Positions 19,502-29,527 of a stretch of 64,000 nucleotides of DNA are shown here, in pieces (the first letter of the stretch is position 1; each line of letters opens with the position of its first letter). A program made the position numbers and the translations under genes. The stretch spans positions 618,501 to 682,500 of the forward strand of contig NZ_AP018818.1 in NCBI RefSeq assembly GCF_024349785.1, given 5' to 3'. The DNA comes from Sphingomonas bisphenolicum. Lineage in GTDB: Bacteria; Pseudomonadota; Alphaproteobacteria; Sphingomonadales; Sphingomonadaceae. The notes under the pieces were generated by a model that was not told where the DNA came from, ran no database searches, and saw only the letters and a list, made by a program, of their open reading frames with translations.

Positions 19502-21721
19502 ATGAATAAGGCATGCTTTCGCGTGGCGCTTCTGACCACGGTCATCTACGTTGCAATCACTCCTACGGCTGACGCCCAGCAGGTCGCCGCGCCGGCAGAT
19601 GGCGAGATAATCGTCACAGCACAGAAGCGGTCGGAAAGCCTTCAAAAGGCAGCCATCGCGGTGCACGCACTCCAGCCAGCCGATCTCGAAAAGTCAGGCA
19701 TTCGCAACGCCCTCGATTTGCAATATATCGATCCTGCGGTGAAGGTTGTCCCTTCGATTCAGCCCAACATCGCGATCCGCGGCCTTGGAACCGCCAACTT
19801 CAATCCGGGTGTCGATCCGTCCGTGGCCTTCAACCAGGATGGCATATATCTCTCGACGCCCAATGCGTTGACGCCGGTATTGTTCGACATCGAGCGGGTG
19901 GAAGCCGTGCTTGGTCCGCAAGGCACCCTGTACGGTCGCAACTCCAATGGCGGGACGATCAATTTCATCACGAGCAGGCCGACATTCGAACTGGGCGGCT
20001 ATGTCCGCGCCGGCGCGGGAAATTATGGCGCGATCAACTCGGAAGGGGCCCTTAACCTGCCACTCTCGGACACGGTCGCCCTGCGAGTGGCTGGCGGCTC
20101 CGATCACCATGACGCCTATAATGACAACGGCACCAACGATGTCAGGTCTTTTGCGGGGCGAGCAAAGCTTCTGTTCGCCCCCGGCGATCTCTTCACGGCG
20201 CTTTTAACGGTCGATGCGGCAAGCCGGAAGTCGCATGCAACCTCCTATGACGGCTCATGCCCGCCTGATCTCGACAATGTCCCGGCGTGTGCCGCCACCC
20301 CGTATCGACCCTGGTCGGGCCTGCTGCCGTCTCAGCCGATCGGCCATGGAAACACCACCATTTACGGCGCGTCGGCGGAGTTCAACTACGACCTGGGATG
20401 GGCAGATCTCATATCGCTGACCGGCTACAAGGTTACCGACTGGCGGAATTCGACAACGGCCGGCTGGTATGGCGGCGTGGACAATTTCGATTTCATTCAA
20501 AATACGAAAGATAAGTTCTTCACTCAGGAAATCAGACTGTCCGGAGCGCCCGGTTCGCCGTTCGGCTGGGTTCTTGGGGGCTATTACTCGCACCTCAAGC
20601 AAACGGCTCTCACCCAGTCTAACTATGTCCAAAACACCTTCGCGCCAGACGATTTCTATCAGGCGTTCCCGCTCACGGATTCGACGGCGAAATCCGCTGC
20701 ACTGTTTGCCGACCTGACCTTGCCAGTTCCGTGGCTCGACGGCTTCAGTCTTGTCGGGGGCCTTCGATACACGCATGAAACCAAATCCGCGGAAGGGCTG
20801 GTCGAAGCAGGCACGATCTCGACCGGAACGGCCTTCCCAGGGACGCTTGCAACAAGCGGCAAGACATCCCTTGACCGCTTGACGTGGAAAGCAGGCTTCA
20901 AATATCAGGCCACGCCGAACAACTTGCTCTTCTTTACCGCGAGCACCGGTTTCAAATCCGGAGGGATCAACGTCCTCCCTCCCGAAGCGGCTTCACTCAT
21001 CACCTACGCCCCCGAGCTTATTACCGCCTATGAGATCGGCTCGAAGAACATGTTCTTCAACAACAGGCTCCAGCTGAACGCCAGCCTGTTCAGATATGAC
21101 TATAAAAACTATCAGGCCTACGTCTTCTGGCGCCCGGGTGCCGGCGCGCCGAGCACGATATTGAACGGGACATTCTTCCCCATCGTGAATTCACAGTCCG
21201 CGACTTTCAAAGGCGGAGAGTTCAGCGCGCGCTGGCGCCCGAGCCGAAATAACAATCTCGGCATATCCCTCAACCTTCTCGACAATAAATTCGATGATTT
21301 CCTGCTTGAGCTTCCCTACTCCGCCCCTGTCGATTTCTCCCATACTCCGGTGTTCCTCTCACCGAGGTCAACGATCCGGATCGATTATGAGCGCGGTGTG
21401 GACCTTGCCAATGGGGACAGGCTTGCCGCAGGCGCGGACGTCTCCTTCGTCAGCCATCAGATCGCCCAGGGCAGCTATGCTAATGCCGCCGGGGACACGC
21501 TGCTGTATCGCGTGCCCAGCTATCACAAGACGAATGCGAACCTGAGTTACACGGTGAGAAAAATGGACCTGACCATTTCCGCCTTCATTCGCAACATCGA
21601 AAACAAGGCGGTCGTCAACTCGGTGGCCTCTGGCTTCCCGATCCCGGAAAATTACTTCCAGGTCAATTATCGCCTTGATGCACCGCGAACCTATGGCTTC
21701 TCCTTGCGCAAGTCATTCTGA
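19502..21721 (+). CDS. TonB-dependent outer-membrane receptor
   Basis: 739 aa from ATG at 19502, 3 bases after a strong AGGAGGGG ribosome site; the longer frame upstream has no such site. The signal peptide ends near TADAQQ (about residue 25). The TonB-box-like EIIVTAQKRSESLQKA is followed by a plug with RVEAVLGPQGTLYGRNS and NGGTINF, and a barrel ending in SFSLRKSF-like aromatic residues (RKSF). It stands alone ahead of a hairpin terminator. Substrate unknown. Confidence 0.92.
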   Translation: MNKACFRVALLTTVIYVAITPTADAQQVAAPADGEIIVTAQKRSESLQKAAIAVHALQPADLEKSGIRNALDLQYIDPAVKVVPSIQPNIAIRGLGTANFNPGVDPSVAFNQDGIYLSTPNALTPVLFDIERVEAVLGPQGTLYGRNSNGGTINFITSRPTFELGGYVRAGAGNYGAINSEGALNLPLSDTVALRVAGGSDHHDAYNDNGTNDVRSFAGRAKLLFAPGDLFTALLTVDAASRKSHATSYDGSCPPDLDNVPACAATPYRPWSGLLPSQPIGHGNTTIYGASAEFNYDLGWADLISLTGYKVTDWRNSTTAGWYGGVDNFDFIQNTKDKFFTQEIRLSGAPGSPFGWVLGGYYSHLKQTALTQSNYVQNTFAPDDFYQAFPLTDSTAKSAALFADLTLPVPWLDGFSLVGGLRYTHETKSAEGLVEAGTISTGTAFPGTLATSGKTSLDRLTWKAGFKYQATPNNLLFFTASTGFKSGGINVLPPEAASLITYAPELITAYEIGSKNMFFNNRLQLNASLFRYDYKNYQAYVFWRPGAGAPSTILNGTFFPIVNSQSATFKGGEFSARWRPSRNNNLGISLNLLDNKFDDFLLELPYSAPVDFSHTPVFLSPRSTIRIDYERGVDLANGDRLAAGADVSFVSHQIAQGSYANAAGDTLLYRVPSYHKTNANLSYTVRKMDLTISAFIRNIENKAVVNSVASGFPIPENYFQVNYRLDAPRTYGFSLRKSF

Positions 21722-21733
21722 ACATCCGGGGAC

Positions 21734-21769
21734 GATCCCGCTCATCGCCGATCGGTGATGAGCAGGATC
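21734..21769. terminator. hairpin between convergent receptor and hydrolase genes
   Basis: A 13-bp inverted repeat with one mismatch (arms 21734-21746 and 21757-21769, GATCCCGCTCATC / GATGAGCAGGATC) lies between converging stop codons. There is no clear T-run; it is inferred to be a bidirectional terminator. Confidence 0.6.
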
Positions 21770-21782
21770 GCCGTCGCTTCCG

Positions 21783-22607
21783 TTATACCAATGCGTCAAT
21801 GCTCGCCACATGGTCGCGCCATGCGGCGATGCAGTCGTCCCGTCGGTCCCAATATGTTTCGTGGCCCCTGCTATCGATAATGGCGAGCCGCGCGCCGGGA
21901 ATATCGTTCGCCATCGCCCTTTGGGCATCCAGCGGTGCTGCGGAACTCCGCGTGGGCGCGAGCACCAGGGTCGGAACCTTCAGTTCGGGGAGCAGCGGGG
22001 CGACATCGACCGATGATATGACATGGCTGTATCCGATCATGGCCTGGGTCGAAGTCCGCGCCATCTGAGCAAGAATCCATTTCCTTTCCGCCGCGGTTTC
22101 GGGAGCCGCCGTGCCGGGTTGCTGGACGAGCCATTCAAACCAGCCTTTCGCGCCTAGCGTCTTGAGCGCGTCCTGCCAGGACCCATGGTTCCCCGCGAAG
22201 AATTTCTGGCCGTCCTCATTGATCGTCGTCGGCGCATTGCACAAGGTCAGCGACCGGACCCGTTCGGGGAATCGATGGGCAAAGCCAACGGAGAGCATTC
22301 CGCCGGTGGACTCGCCGATGAGGTGTATCTTCTCGATATCGAGTGTGTCGCAAAAGTCTCGCAGGTCCTCAACCAATCCATCGAATGTCCATGGAGTGAA
22401 TGCGCCATCGGAAGATCCGCCATGGCCCCGAAGATCGCGCCTGATCAATCGATAATCACTGGCGATCGGTGGGACCCAATGCCACCAGAAGTTTGCGTTC
22501 CGTCCGAACCCATGCTGGATGAGGACAACCTCCGGGCATTGCCAGGGCGTCGAGAAATTATCGTCTTCATAATGGGTGGTGTAACCGCCGTGGGAGATTT
22601 CCGGCAT
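21783..22607 (-). CDS. alpha/beta-fold hydrolase
   Basis: 274 aa, cytoplasmic. The oxyanion region is QHGFGRN, the nucleophile elbow GESTGG, and the terminal His lies in SRGHETYW. Its closest families by motif are lactonase/ring-opening hydrolases such as 3-oxoadipate enol-lactonase and related meta-cleavage hydrolases. It is the second of three minus-strand genes (receptor, transporter, hydrolase), so a product of the imported compound may be its substrate. Confidence 0.82.
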   Translation of the reverse strand: MPEISHGGYTTHYEDDNFSTPWQCPEVVLIQHGFGRNANFWWHWVPPIASDYRLIRRDLRGHGGSSDGAFTPWTFDGLVEDLRDFCDTLDIEKIHLIGESTGGMLSVGFAHRFPERVRSLTLCNAPTTINEDGQKFFAGNHGSWQDALKTLGAKGWFEWLVQQPGTAAPETAAERKWILAQMARTSTQAMIGYSHVISSVDVAPLLPELKVPTLVLAPTRSSAAPLDAQRAMANDIPGARLAIIDSRGHETYWDRRDDCIAAWRDHVASIDALV

Positions 22608-22646
22608 ACTGTGTCCTTTGATGGTTGTTGATGGGCGCGCCTCGCG

Positions 22647-23918
22647 TCAGGGGATGCGCGCCAGATCCGCCTGGAGGCGATTCCGCTGGAGGATCAGATT
22701 GAGTCCAGCTATGAACAGGGGGAGGCAAAGCGAACCGATCGCAATGGTGAGCGCAGTGTCGGGCGCCACTATGTGCGAAAGCTGGTCGCTGGCGAAGCCG
22801 ACCGTCAGCGGGCCTAGCCCCGATCCGATCAGGCTCTGGAAAAGGAAATAGAAGGCGATCGCCAGGGATCTGTTGTTGACGGGCGCGAGCGTCTGCACGA
22901 GGCCGTAAAGAGGACCAAATGACATGTACATCAGGCCGCTTGCGATGAAAACGCAGGCCACGCTCCATGCCATGCCGGGGACCAGTACCGCCGCAATCGT
23001 CAGCGGCGCGGCGACCACCATCGCGGTGCCCGGTATCACAAGATAGCTTGAGGGATTGCGGCGACCGAACTTGTCCGCGGCAATGCCACCTGTAAAGGTG
23101 CCGATGCCGCCGCCCACCCCGAATGCGACCGCCATCCAGATTCCGACTTCAGCAAGTGAAGCACGCCCTGCACGAACATAGAAATCCACCAGCCACATCG
23201 ATAGGGCATAGCCGACAAAAGCGTTGAGCGCCCCGCTCAGGACCATCGTCCGATAGGTCGGGATGGACCAAAGCTGCCGCGCGACCGTAGCCAGGCCGTC
23301 CGGCCGTGGAGGAGGCGCCGCCAACGCATCCGCCGACCCCCTCGGCACGTCTCGCACCGTGGATTTGACGACAAGGCCAAGGAAAACCCCCGGAATGCCA
23401 AGGACCAGAAGCGTGGTTCGCCAACCATAATGGGTCGCCAGCCACCCGCCGACGATCAGCCCCAAAAAGGTCCCGATCGGGACGCCGAGGGAATAGATCG
23501 CAAGGGCTGTCGACCGCTTGTCGCGTGCAAAATAATCGGCAAGGAGAGAATGGGACGGCGGCGTGCTTCCGGCTTCGCCCACGCCAACCACCATCCGGCA
23601 AAGGAAGAGGTGAAGGAAATTGCCCGCAAAACCGGTGAGCGCCGTCATGCCGCTCCAAAGAGCCAGCGAGCATGAAATCAGCGTCACGCGGTTCGTGCGA
23701 TCCCCCAGCATGGCCATGGGGATCGACATCGTCGCGTAGAACAGGGCAAAGGCCGTTCCCTTGAGAAAACCGAGCTGGGTGTCGCTCAATCCAAGTTCGG
23801 CCTTTATCTGGGGTGAGAGGACGGCAATGATCTGCCGGTCCATGAAATTGATGGAATAGACCGCCAGCAGCGCCATCAGGACGTAGCGGCCGTAAGCCGG
23901 CTTGATTGCCTCACCCAT
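22647..23918 (-). CDS. MFS transporter, Spinster-type
   Basis: 423 aa from ATG at 23918 (AAGGAAA ribosome site upstream). About 12 hydrophobic segments. The NFMDRQI start of helix 1, the GDRTNRVTL loop 2-3 motif and RMVVGVGEAG in helix 4 are typical of the Spinster-like MFS group, which in proteobacteria often carries organic acids or aromatic compounds. It lies 39 bases upstream of the hydrolase gene and 52 bases after the receptor stop, suggesting one operon. Confidence 0.88.
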   Translation of the reverse strand: MGEAIKPAYGRYVLMALLAVYSINFMDRQIIAVLSPQIKAELGLSDTQLGFLKGTAFALFYATMSIPMAMLGDRTNRVTLISCSLALWSGMTALTGFAGNFLHLFLCRMVVGVGEAGSTPPSHSLLADYFARDKRSTALAIYSLGVPIGTFLGLIVGGWLATHYGWRTTLLVLGIPGVFLGLVVKSTVRDVPRGSADALAAPPPRPDGLATVARQLWSIPTYRTMVLSGALNAFVGYALSMWLVDFYVRAGRASLAEVGIWMAVAFGVGGGIGTFTGGIAADKFGRRNPSSYLVIPGTAMVVAAPLTIAAVLVPGMAWSVACVFIASGLMYMSFGPLYGLVQTLAPVNNRSLAIAFYFLFQSLIGSGLGPLTVGFASDQLSHIVAPDTALTIAIGSLCLPLFIAGLNLILQRNRLQADLARIP

Positions 23919-23970
23919 TGCGAGGATTTCCTTTCGGGCAATGGTGCGCGGCCTGCCGCGCACCATGATA

Positions 23971-26292
23971 TCAATGTGTAAGCGTGAACTGGATGCCGAC
24001 AGTGCGCGGCGGTTCCGGCATGGCCAGGATCGTCCCGTTGGTGCCGGTTATCCCCTGCCTGAAGCCGGCGGTCGTTTTGTCCGTCAAGTTCTTTCCGATG
24101 AGCGCAACCTCCCAGCTCTTGTCCGAAGGACCAAAGGCGAGCCGTAGATCGACCTTCGCGTAACCGTCCTGCGCCAGGAGGGGGTCGGCCGTCGCTGACT
24201 GGTAATATGCGGTCGTGAAATAGACGGAGGGCGACAGGCGGACCTCATTATCGCCGACCGGGAGGGTCACATTGAGCGCGACATTGCCCGAATATTTGGG
24301 CGAAAACGCCCGCCGCTTTCCGGACAGGTTCTGGGACTGGCATCCTGTTGCGACCCCGATCAGAGTGCAGGCGCCGGCCGGATAATTCTTGTAGGCCGAA
24401 TCGAGATAGGTCAGGTCCGTCGAGAGGGACAGGGCGCGTGACAGCCGGAGCGTGGCATTGAACTCCGCGCCCTGGGACCGGGATTGCGCGGCATTCTGAA
24501 CGAGCGAGACAGGCGATCCGTTGATGAAGACGACCGTCGATTCCTGGAGATTGTTATAATCCATACGGAACAGGTCGGCGGCGAATGTCAGGCGCCGGTC
24601 AAGCAGCGTCCCTTTGATGCCCACCTCGTAAGCATTGACGGTCTCGGGCTCGAAGTCATTCGTTCTCGACGTGTAGGCATATCCTCCCGCCTTGAACCCC
24701 TTGGTATAGCTGGCATAAGCCATCAAGGACGGCGTCAGGTCATATTGCAGGCCGATGGAGGGCATGAAGTCGCTGTCGCGTCGGCGCGGCCGGGCATATT
24801 GCCCGCCTTCCGATCCTAGAATCCGGAAGAAAACCGCCTGAAGATCCGTTCCGAACGGCTGATAGGTCGCCGGATCCGCGTTCACCGAGGTGCCGGTCCC
24901 CGACACGCGGTTGGCGCGCTTTCGAATCGACGAATAGCGCGCACCCAGGTTGATCCGCAGATTTTCGATTGGACGGATCGTGGCGGATGCAAAGGCCGAG
25001 AGCGTGTCATCCCGCTGAAGGTTGGCCAATTCACCGGTCAATGGCGTGCTGGCATTCGTTCCCAGTGCGGCTGCCGCCGGAATGGCTCCGAAAGGCGAGA
25101 AAAAGAAGCCAAAATACGAAGCATAGTCGATCTTGCTGCGCGAATAATAGCCGCCGAACATATATTCCAGCGTTCCACCACCGGCGGACTGGAAGCGCAA
25201 CTCTTGGCTGAACTGATGATATTTCTCTATCGACTGGGCGGGGAATCCATCCAGTCCCGGCTGAACCGGACTGATGAAGGTGAGCGGGGCATATTGTAGC
25301 CGACCCGTATATTTATGCTCGAAGTAAGACGTTGTCGACGTGAGGGTCGCGCCCGCCAGATCCAGAGCGTTCGTCCATGCGGCCTCCCCAAAGTCGTAGT
25401 TCGCGAAGCTGTAAGGCGAACTGCTGTGGAAATTCAGCTTATCATCGACCGAACCACCATTGGCGGCAAGCGCACGCGCGCATGTTGACGTGGCAAGCAG
25501 CGGGAAAGGCGTGGGCGGCGGGCAGCCGATGATCTCGAAGGGAAACGCGTTCTTTGTCCGGGAGCGGCTGCCTTCGATTCGCAGATCACTCGTGAGAGCG
25601 GAAACCGGCTCCCATCGAATGGAGAGACGTCCCTGAAGCGTGTCGTTGTTCGGGCCGCGACCTGTCGGTGTTTCCACATAGCCCTTCCCCCCCATAACGC
25701 GTGCGGCTGCGCGCAGGCTCAGCGTTTCGGACAAAGGAACCGTCAGGCCGCCCTCGACGATATGCTCATCCGTGACGAAATCGTAGGAAGTCAGGCCGTT
25801 GTAGCTGAAAGAGCGCCCAGGCTTTCGCGTGGAGATATTAAAAGCGCCCGCGATGGCATTTGCGCCGAAGAATGTCGTCTGGGGTCCTTTGAGGACTTCC
25901 AGCCGGTCGATGTCGAACAAGGCAGCCCTGGTCGAGCGCGAGCGTGCGCGGTACACGCCGTCGACGAAGGTCGCGACCGATTGCTCGAATCCGGGATTAT
26001 TACCGGAGCCGACACCGCGAACATTTATGAGATCGGCCAGAACCGCCTGCGCAATCCTGACCGCAGGCAGGCGCGCGCCCACATCTTCAAGCGATGTCAG
26101 CCCGGCGCGCTGCATGGCTTCACCGCTGACGACCGAGACCGACAGGGGCACGTCCTGAAGGCGCTGCTCGCGGCGCTGCGCCGTCACCACAATTTCGCTA
26201 GCGCCGGCATCGTTGTCGCCACCTTGCGCATAAGCTGTCGCGGGCACGGCGCCCGCCAAACATGCCGTATAAAGAAACACGGTCTTTCTCAT
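23971..26292 (-). CDS. TonB-dependent outer-membrane receptor
   Basis: 773 aa from ATG at 26292. The signal peptide (1 to about 22, ending AYAQG) is followed by SEIVVTAQRREQRLQDVPL, a plug domain with RLEVLKGPQTTFFGANA, and a barrel ending VGIQFTLTH. First gene of the receptor-transporter-hydrolase operon. It is divergent from a TetR gene with two palindromes between them, so it is probably repressed by that protein. Confidence 0.92.
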   Translation of the reverse strand: MRKTVFLYTACLAGAVPATAYAQGGDNDAGASEIVVTAQRREQRLQDVPLSVSVVSGEAMQRAGLTSLEDVGARLPAVRIAQAVLADLINVRGVGSGNNPGFEQSVATFVDGVYRARSRSTRAALFDIDRLEVLKGPQTTFFGANAIAGAFNISTRKPGRSFSYNGLTSYDFVTDEHIVEGGLTVPLSETLSLRAAARVMGGKGYVETPTGRGPNNDTLQGRLSIRWEPVSALTSDLRIEGSRSRTKNAFPFEIIGCPPPTPFPLLATSTCARALAANGGSVDDKLNFHSSSPYSFANYDFGEAAWTNALDLAGATLTSTTSYFEHKYTGRLQYAPLTFISPVQPGLDGFPAQSIEKYHQFSQELRFQSAGGGTLEYMFGGYYSRSKIDYASYFGFFFSPFGAIPAAAALGTNASTPLTGELANLQRDDTLSAFASATIRPIENLRINLGARYSSIRKRANRVSGTGTSVNADPATYQPFGTDLQAVFFRILGSEGGQYARPRRRDSDFMPSIGLQYDLTPSLMAYASYTKGFKAGGYAYTSRTNDFEPETVNAYEVGIKGTLLDRRLTFAADLFRMDYNNLQESTVVFINGSPVSLVQNAAQSRSQGAEFNATLRLSRALSLSTDLTYLDSAYKNYPAGACTLIGVATGCQSQNLSGKRRAFSPKYSGNVALNVTLPVGDNEVRLSPSVYFTTAYYQSATADPLLAQDGYAKVDLRLAFGPSDKSWEVALIGKNLTDKTTAGFRQGITGTNGTILAMPEPPRTVGIQFTLTH

Positions 26293-26353
26293 CTTGCCCT
26301 CTCCCTGTCGGATCGAATTCGCGCATTGCCTGATCGGCAAATCTCGTTGCGAA

Positions 26354-26380
26354 GTCAGTGTGAAGCTGCTTCACATTGAC
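26354..26380. promoter_or_regulatory. probable TetR operator 1
   Basis: A 27-base near-perfect palindrome: GTCA-g-TGTGAAG, centre CTG, CTTCACA-t-TGAC. Only one pair mismatches. It sits between the divergent receptor and TetR start codons, 61 bases upstream of the receptor ATG. Confidence 0.65.
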
Positions 26381-26382
26381 TC

Positions 26383-26410
26383 GCTCGGTCAAATGAGTTT
26401 TTGACCGAGC
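26383..26410. promoter_or_regulatory. probable TetR operator 2
   Basis: A perfect 10-bp inverted repeat GCTCGGTCAA / TTGACCGAGC with an 8-base spacer, ending 26 bases before the TetR ATG. A sequence-unrelated palindrome lies 2 bases away, so two different proteins, or a different promoter element, may be involved. Confidence 0.6.
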
Positions 26411-26436
26411 GGTTGAGTTTGCGGGGAGGCGAACCT

Positions 26437-27024
26437 ATGTCTGAGAAGAAAACAGCCTATCATCACGGCAATCTTAAGGCGGCGCTGATTGAACTAGCGG
26501 AACGCCTTATCGAGGCGGGTGGCTTTGAAAACCTCACGATGCAATCGTTGACAGACGGCGTTGGCGTGCAGCCAAGCGCGGCCTATCGGCACTTCCGAAA
26601 CCGAGAATTTCTACTTCGCAGCCTCGCGAAGCGAAGCTTCGACAGATGGAACGAAGAGATAAAAACGATCATCGAGCAAACCCCGCCCAAGCAGCGGACG
26701 GACGCCTTCTTCCGTTTCTTTTTTCGTTCTGCGCTCGCGCAACCACAGATGTTTCGACTGATGTTTGTCTCTGAATATGGGCGCGACTCTCGCTCTATCG
26801 AGGGAATGGTCAGCTTCCTAACCTTGGAAACGGCAATTGCCCAGCTCTCCCCGGAACAGGATGAGGAGACTATTCGCGCCCGATTGCTATCAAGCTGGGG
26901 GGCCATTCATGGCACGGCGCTACTGCTCATCGAAGGACGGCTCCAGCGATTTTATGTCGGTCATATGGATACCGATGATTTGGTCGATCATATCATCGCA
27001 ACCCAGATTCACTCGCCGCCCTAG
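26437..27024 (+). CDS. TetR-family transcriptional regulator
   Basis: 195 aa from ATG at 26437 with GGGGAGG 7 bases upstream. The start KKTAYHHGNLKAALIELA and the helix-turn-helix LTDGVGVQPSAAYRHFRNRE (about 30-50) are classic TetR, followed by a WHG-like C-terminal domain (TetR_C_33-type). Divergent from the receptor operon, which it probably controls together with itself. Ligand unknown. Confidence 0.88.
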   Translation: MSEKKTAYHHGNLKAALIELAERLIEAGGFENLTMQSLTDGVGVQPSAAYRHFRNREFLLRSLAKRSFDRWNEEIKTIIEQTPPKQRTDAFFRFFFRSALAQPQMFRLMFVSEYGRDSRSIEGMVSFLTLETAIAQLSPEQDEETIRARLLSSWGAIHGTALLLIEGRLQRFYVGHMDTDDLVDHIIATQIHSPP

Positions 27025-27363
27025 TTTCGAAATCCTTTGTCGCTTTGATCTGAACGCCGGACCTCTGTGAATGCATGACTCGTTTATCACGAATTTTACC
27101 GCGATTTCACTTGCGCTTATCATCTAAGCCGATCGAACTATCAAAAGTCACGGAGAACCGTGGCTTTTAATCAGGCATCGATGTTCACCTGAGCCAGATT
27201 ATTGATAACTTAACAAGCCTCAAACTTCCAATATCGCCCGGAAGCATTCATCTGATTAGGTGTTGCAGATGAGGAGAAGACTGATATTATTTGCTGCGCG
27301 GGCAGACCAAGACAAGGAGCTTGGTTTGTATGATCCACTGCTGCAAACAATGCGGGGTTTCAC
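27025..27363. other. intergenic stretch, no gene recognised
   Basis: About 340 AT-rich bases between the TetR gene and the decayed integrase module. No tRNA, repeat or attachment site was recognised. It may contain one boundary of the integrated element. Confidence 0.45.
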
Positions 27364-27627
27364 ATGGGTGAAGCTCTCCAGGCCTCACATCGTCGGCACA
27401 TTCCCCAAAGCGGTGCCATCGGTTTCTCCTCGCAGATGATAACGGTCGCCGAGTTTGCACGTCTCGCCCGACTATCCCGCCGTCAAATCGATAGATTGCG
27501 TAGACGTCGACCGGAGAACTTTCCCCGCGAATTCGAACTGGGAACCGGGGACAATAAATATCGTCGCTGCCCCCGTTTCCGGCTATCAGAGGTCCAAGCT
27601 TGGCTCGAGAGCAGAGCGCTGTGGTGA
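27364..27627 (+). CDS. AlpA-like helix-turn-helix protein (putative excisionase)
   Basis: 87 aa, or 63 aa if translation begins at the ATG at 27436, before ITVAEFARLARLSRRQIDRLRRRR. That segment is a MerR-like helix-turn-helix, and the C-terminal RCPRFRLSEVQAWLESRA is the usual AlpA/excisionase ending. Such proteins control integrase expression or excision. It converges on and overlaps the end of the integrase gene by 42 bases, so its status as a functional gene is uncertain. Confidence 0.55.
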   Translation: MGEALQASHRRHIPQSGAIGFSSQMITVAEFARLARLSRRQIDRLRRRRPENFPREFELGTGDNKYRRCPRFRLSEVQAWLESRALW

Positions 27628-28871
27628 CAGTTCTTCGGCTATGCCTTCAGGTGGCGCTTCCAACGCTTCATCTACCCCACAGCGTCGCGCAATGCGTAGA
27701 ACTTCATCTTCCCAAAGTCTAAAGCCCAGCGCCTTCTCCGACTCCATGTCGTATTGGTCATATGTGCGTACAAGAATGTCTTTTGAATGGTTCAACATCG
27801 CTTCAGCCGTTTCGAAGTCGATCCCAATTTTCCTGGAATTTGTTCGAAAAGTACGGCGGAGATCGTGTGGAGTTATCCGAGTAAACTTGCTGTCTGCCAT
27901 GAAAATCATGCGGTTGACCACTCTGTCCCATGCGAGTCGCCACGTTTGCCTGCAGGGACGTTCTGCCAAAGCAGCGGGGAACAGCCAATCTGAACCTGAA
28001 CGAAATAGTCGCTTTGCCCAAGGTCCTAGAGCAATACTGTGAGCGCATCTATTTTTGGAGCGTTCCGCGGGAATGGTCCACACTCCATCCTGAAGCTCCT
28101 CAGTCTTCGCAAATAGCACCTCTGAAAATCTGGTTGCGGTCAAAAGCAGAAGCAAAATTCCTCTACGGAACTCAACTCTCTCTTCCACAAGGGCTTGCAA
28201 TAACCATTCCATCTCAGAGACAGTCAAATTTCGCGATCTAGGTTTCTCCGGAAACCGCAAATCCTTCAGGCGATGAGATGGATCAGCAGAGAGGCCAACC
28301 TCCTGACCTCGCAAAGATGCCGCCCATTTAAAGAACGTCACTAATTCTGCTGACAAACGATTTGCAGCAACTTTTGCGCAATTCCCTTTTTTCTCTACGA
28401 TTTTCACTAAATCATCCTCTACGATATCATGTATCAATCTCTTTCCTATTTTTGAAGAAATATCTCTTTTAAATATATCCAACTTTGTTTTTATGGTTAT
28501 TGGTCTACAAATGACATTTTTACTTGAACATCTCCCTTCATTTGCCGCCTGCATATATAATACATGGGCATCCCTTACGGTCATATTTTTTAACTTATTT
28601 TCCTGATGCCAAATGTCTCTGGGATCTCCCCTTCATCAATGATCCTATTTATGTCATTCGCCCACGTTCTGGCATCGGCAATCGAAAATGCCGGATACGA
28701 TCCAAGAGTACGCCTCAGAAACCCATTTTTGCTGGGGACCCAACGCATGTATTTCCAGACCTTTTTTCCACTGGAGAGAACCTTGACTGAGAGCCCCGAC
28801 GTTACGGGATCATTCATTGCTCCATGCGCCAGAGAATCGAGCGCTGCCGGCGTAAGTTTCTTTCTGCTCAT
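27586..28871 (-). pseudogene. tyrosine-type integrase, broken by a frameshift
   Basis: The first part (ATG at 28871 to TAA at 28590) gives the N-terminal arm-binding domain of P4-type integrases (SRKKLTPAALDSLA, VWKYMRWV, LGSYPAFSIADAR). The second part (from about 28630 to 27586) gives the core-binding and catalytic domains: R in TATRFSEVL, HDLRRT and the nucleophile Y in RTYDQYD. The two are joined by a one-base frameshift near 28621-28632: the sense-frame text changes from DEGEIPE to DPRDIWHQ. The total would be about 430 aa, a normal length. No tRNA attachment site was seen next to it. Confidence 0.8.
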
Positions 28872-29064
28872 GACGCACTTCTTTCGACAACGATCGCACC
28901 TAATAGACCGCGATAAAATCGCGATAAAAGAGGTGTCCAATCCCGTCTAACTGAGGCGAATCCGGTCCTTTCGCACTTTTGTGAATTTTGAAGCAAGCCC
29001 ATGGAATCAATCCGCTTTTCTGTTGATTCAGCGGCTGCAATTCCGTCGAGAAGGTCCGACCAGT

Positions 29065-29427
29065 ATCTGAAATGACGACATGTACACGAACATGCGGATG
29101 GACCCGGACGCGAAGATACACGTTCTGGCAACCGCGCGTGACACTTCGGCCAGCTATAATCCGAAGCTGACCGGCCCCAAATATCCGGTCGCCGCCTACA
29201 CGCCCGAAAAGCTAAAGGCGATGAAAGGCATGGACGCCGACCATCCACAGGTATGGACCGCCGATTATGGCAAAGGCCGCGTCTTTTCCATGACGCTCGG
29301 CCACGACGAGGTTTCGCTGCATTTTGCCGGCCTTCAGTCGTTGATCCTGCGCGGAACGGAATGGGCGGCAACGGGCAAGGTCACACTGCCTGTCCCGGAA
29401 GAGGCCAAGGATTATCCCACGGAATGA
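29065..29427 (+). pseudogene. C-terminal remnant of a ThuA-like protein
   Basis: The open frame DMYTNM, IHVLATARDT, HPQVWTADYGKGRVFSMTLGH and a final TGKVTLPVP match the C-terminal third of ThuA-like (trehalose-utilisation type) proteins, normally about 250-300 aa. A stop codon immediately precedes N-D-D-M-Y, and no upstream half is present, so the gene is truncated, apparently by the integrase module. A second ThuA remnant lies at 48895-49423. Confidence 0.7.
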
Positions 29428-29527
29428 TCGGATTGACCACGGCGCAAGCGCTGCGCAGGGGAGCTTCATTGTCTCAGGTGATCTTTGCATAACCATGCCG
29501 GATCGAGCAGGTTGACAGCGCCCGATG

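Noticed and set aside
28585..28635. Programmed frameshifting in the integrase gene
   Set aside because: The A6 run after the stop could suggest slippage, but the reading frame changes earlier, at the GGGGAGA segment, and integrases of this family are not known to use recoding. A mutation is simpler.
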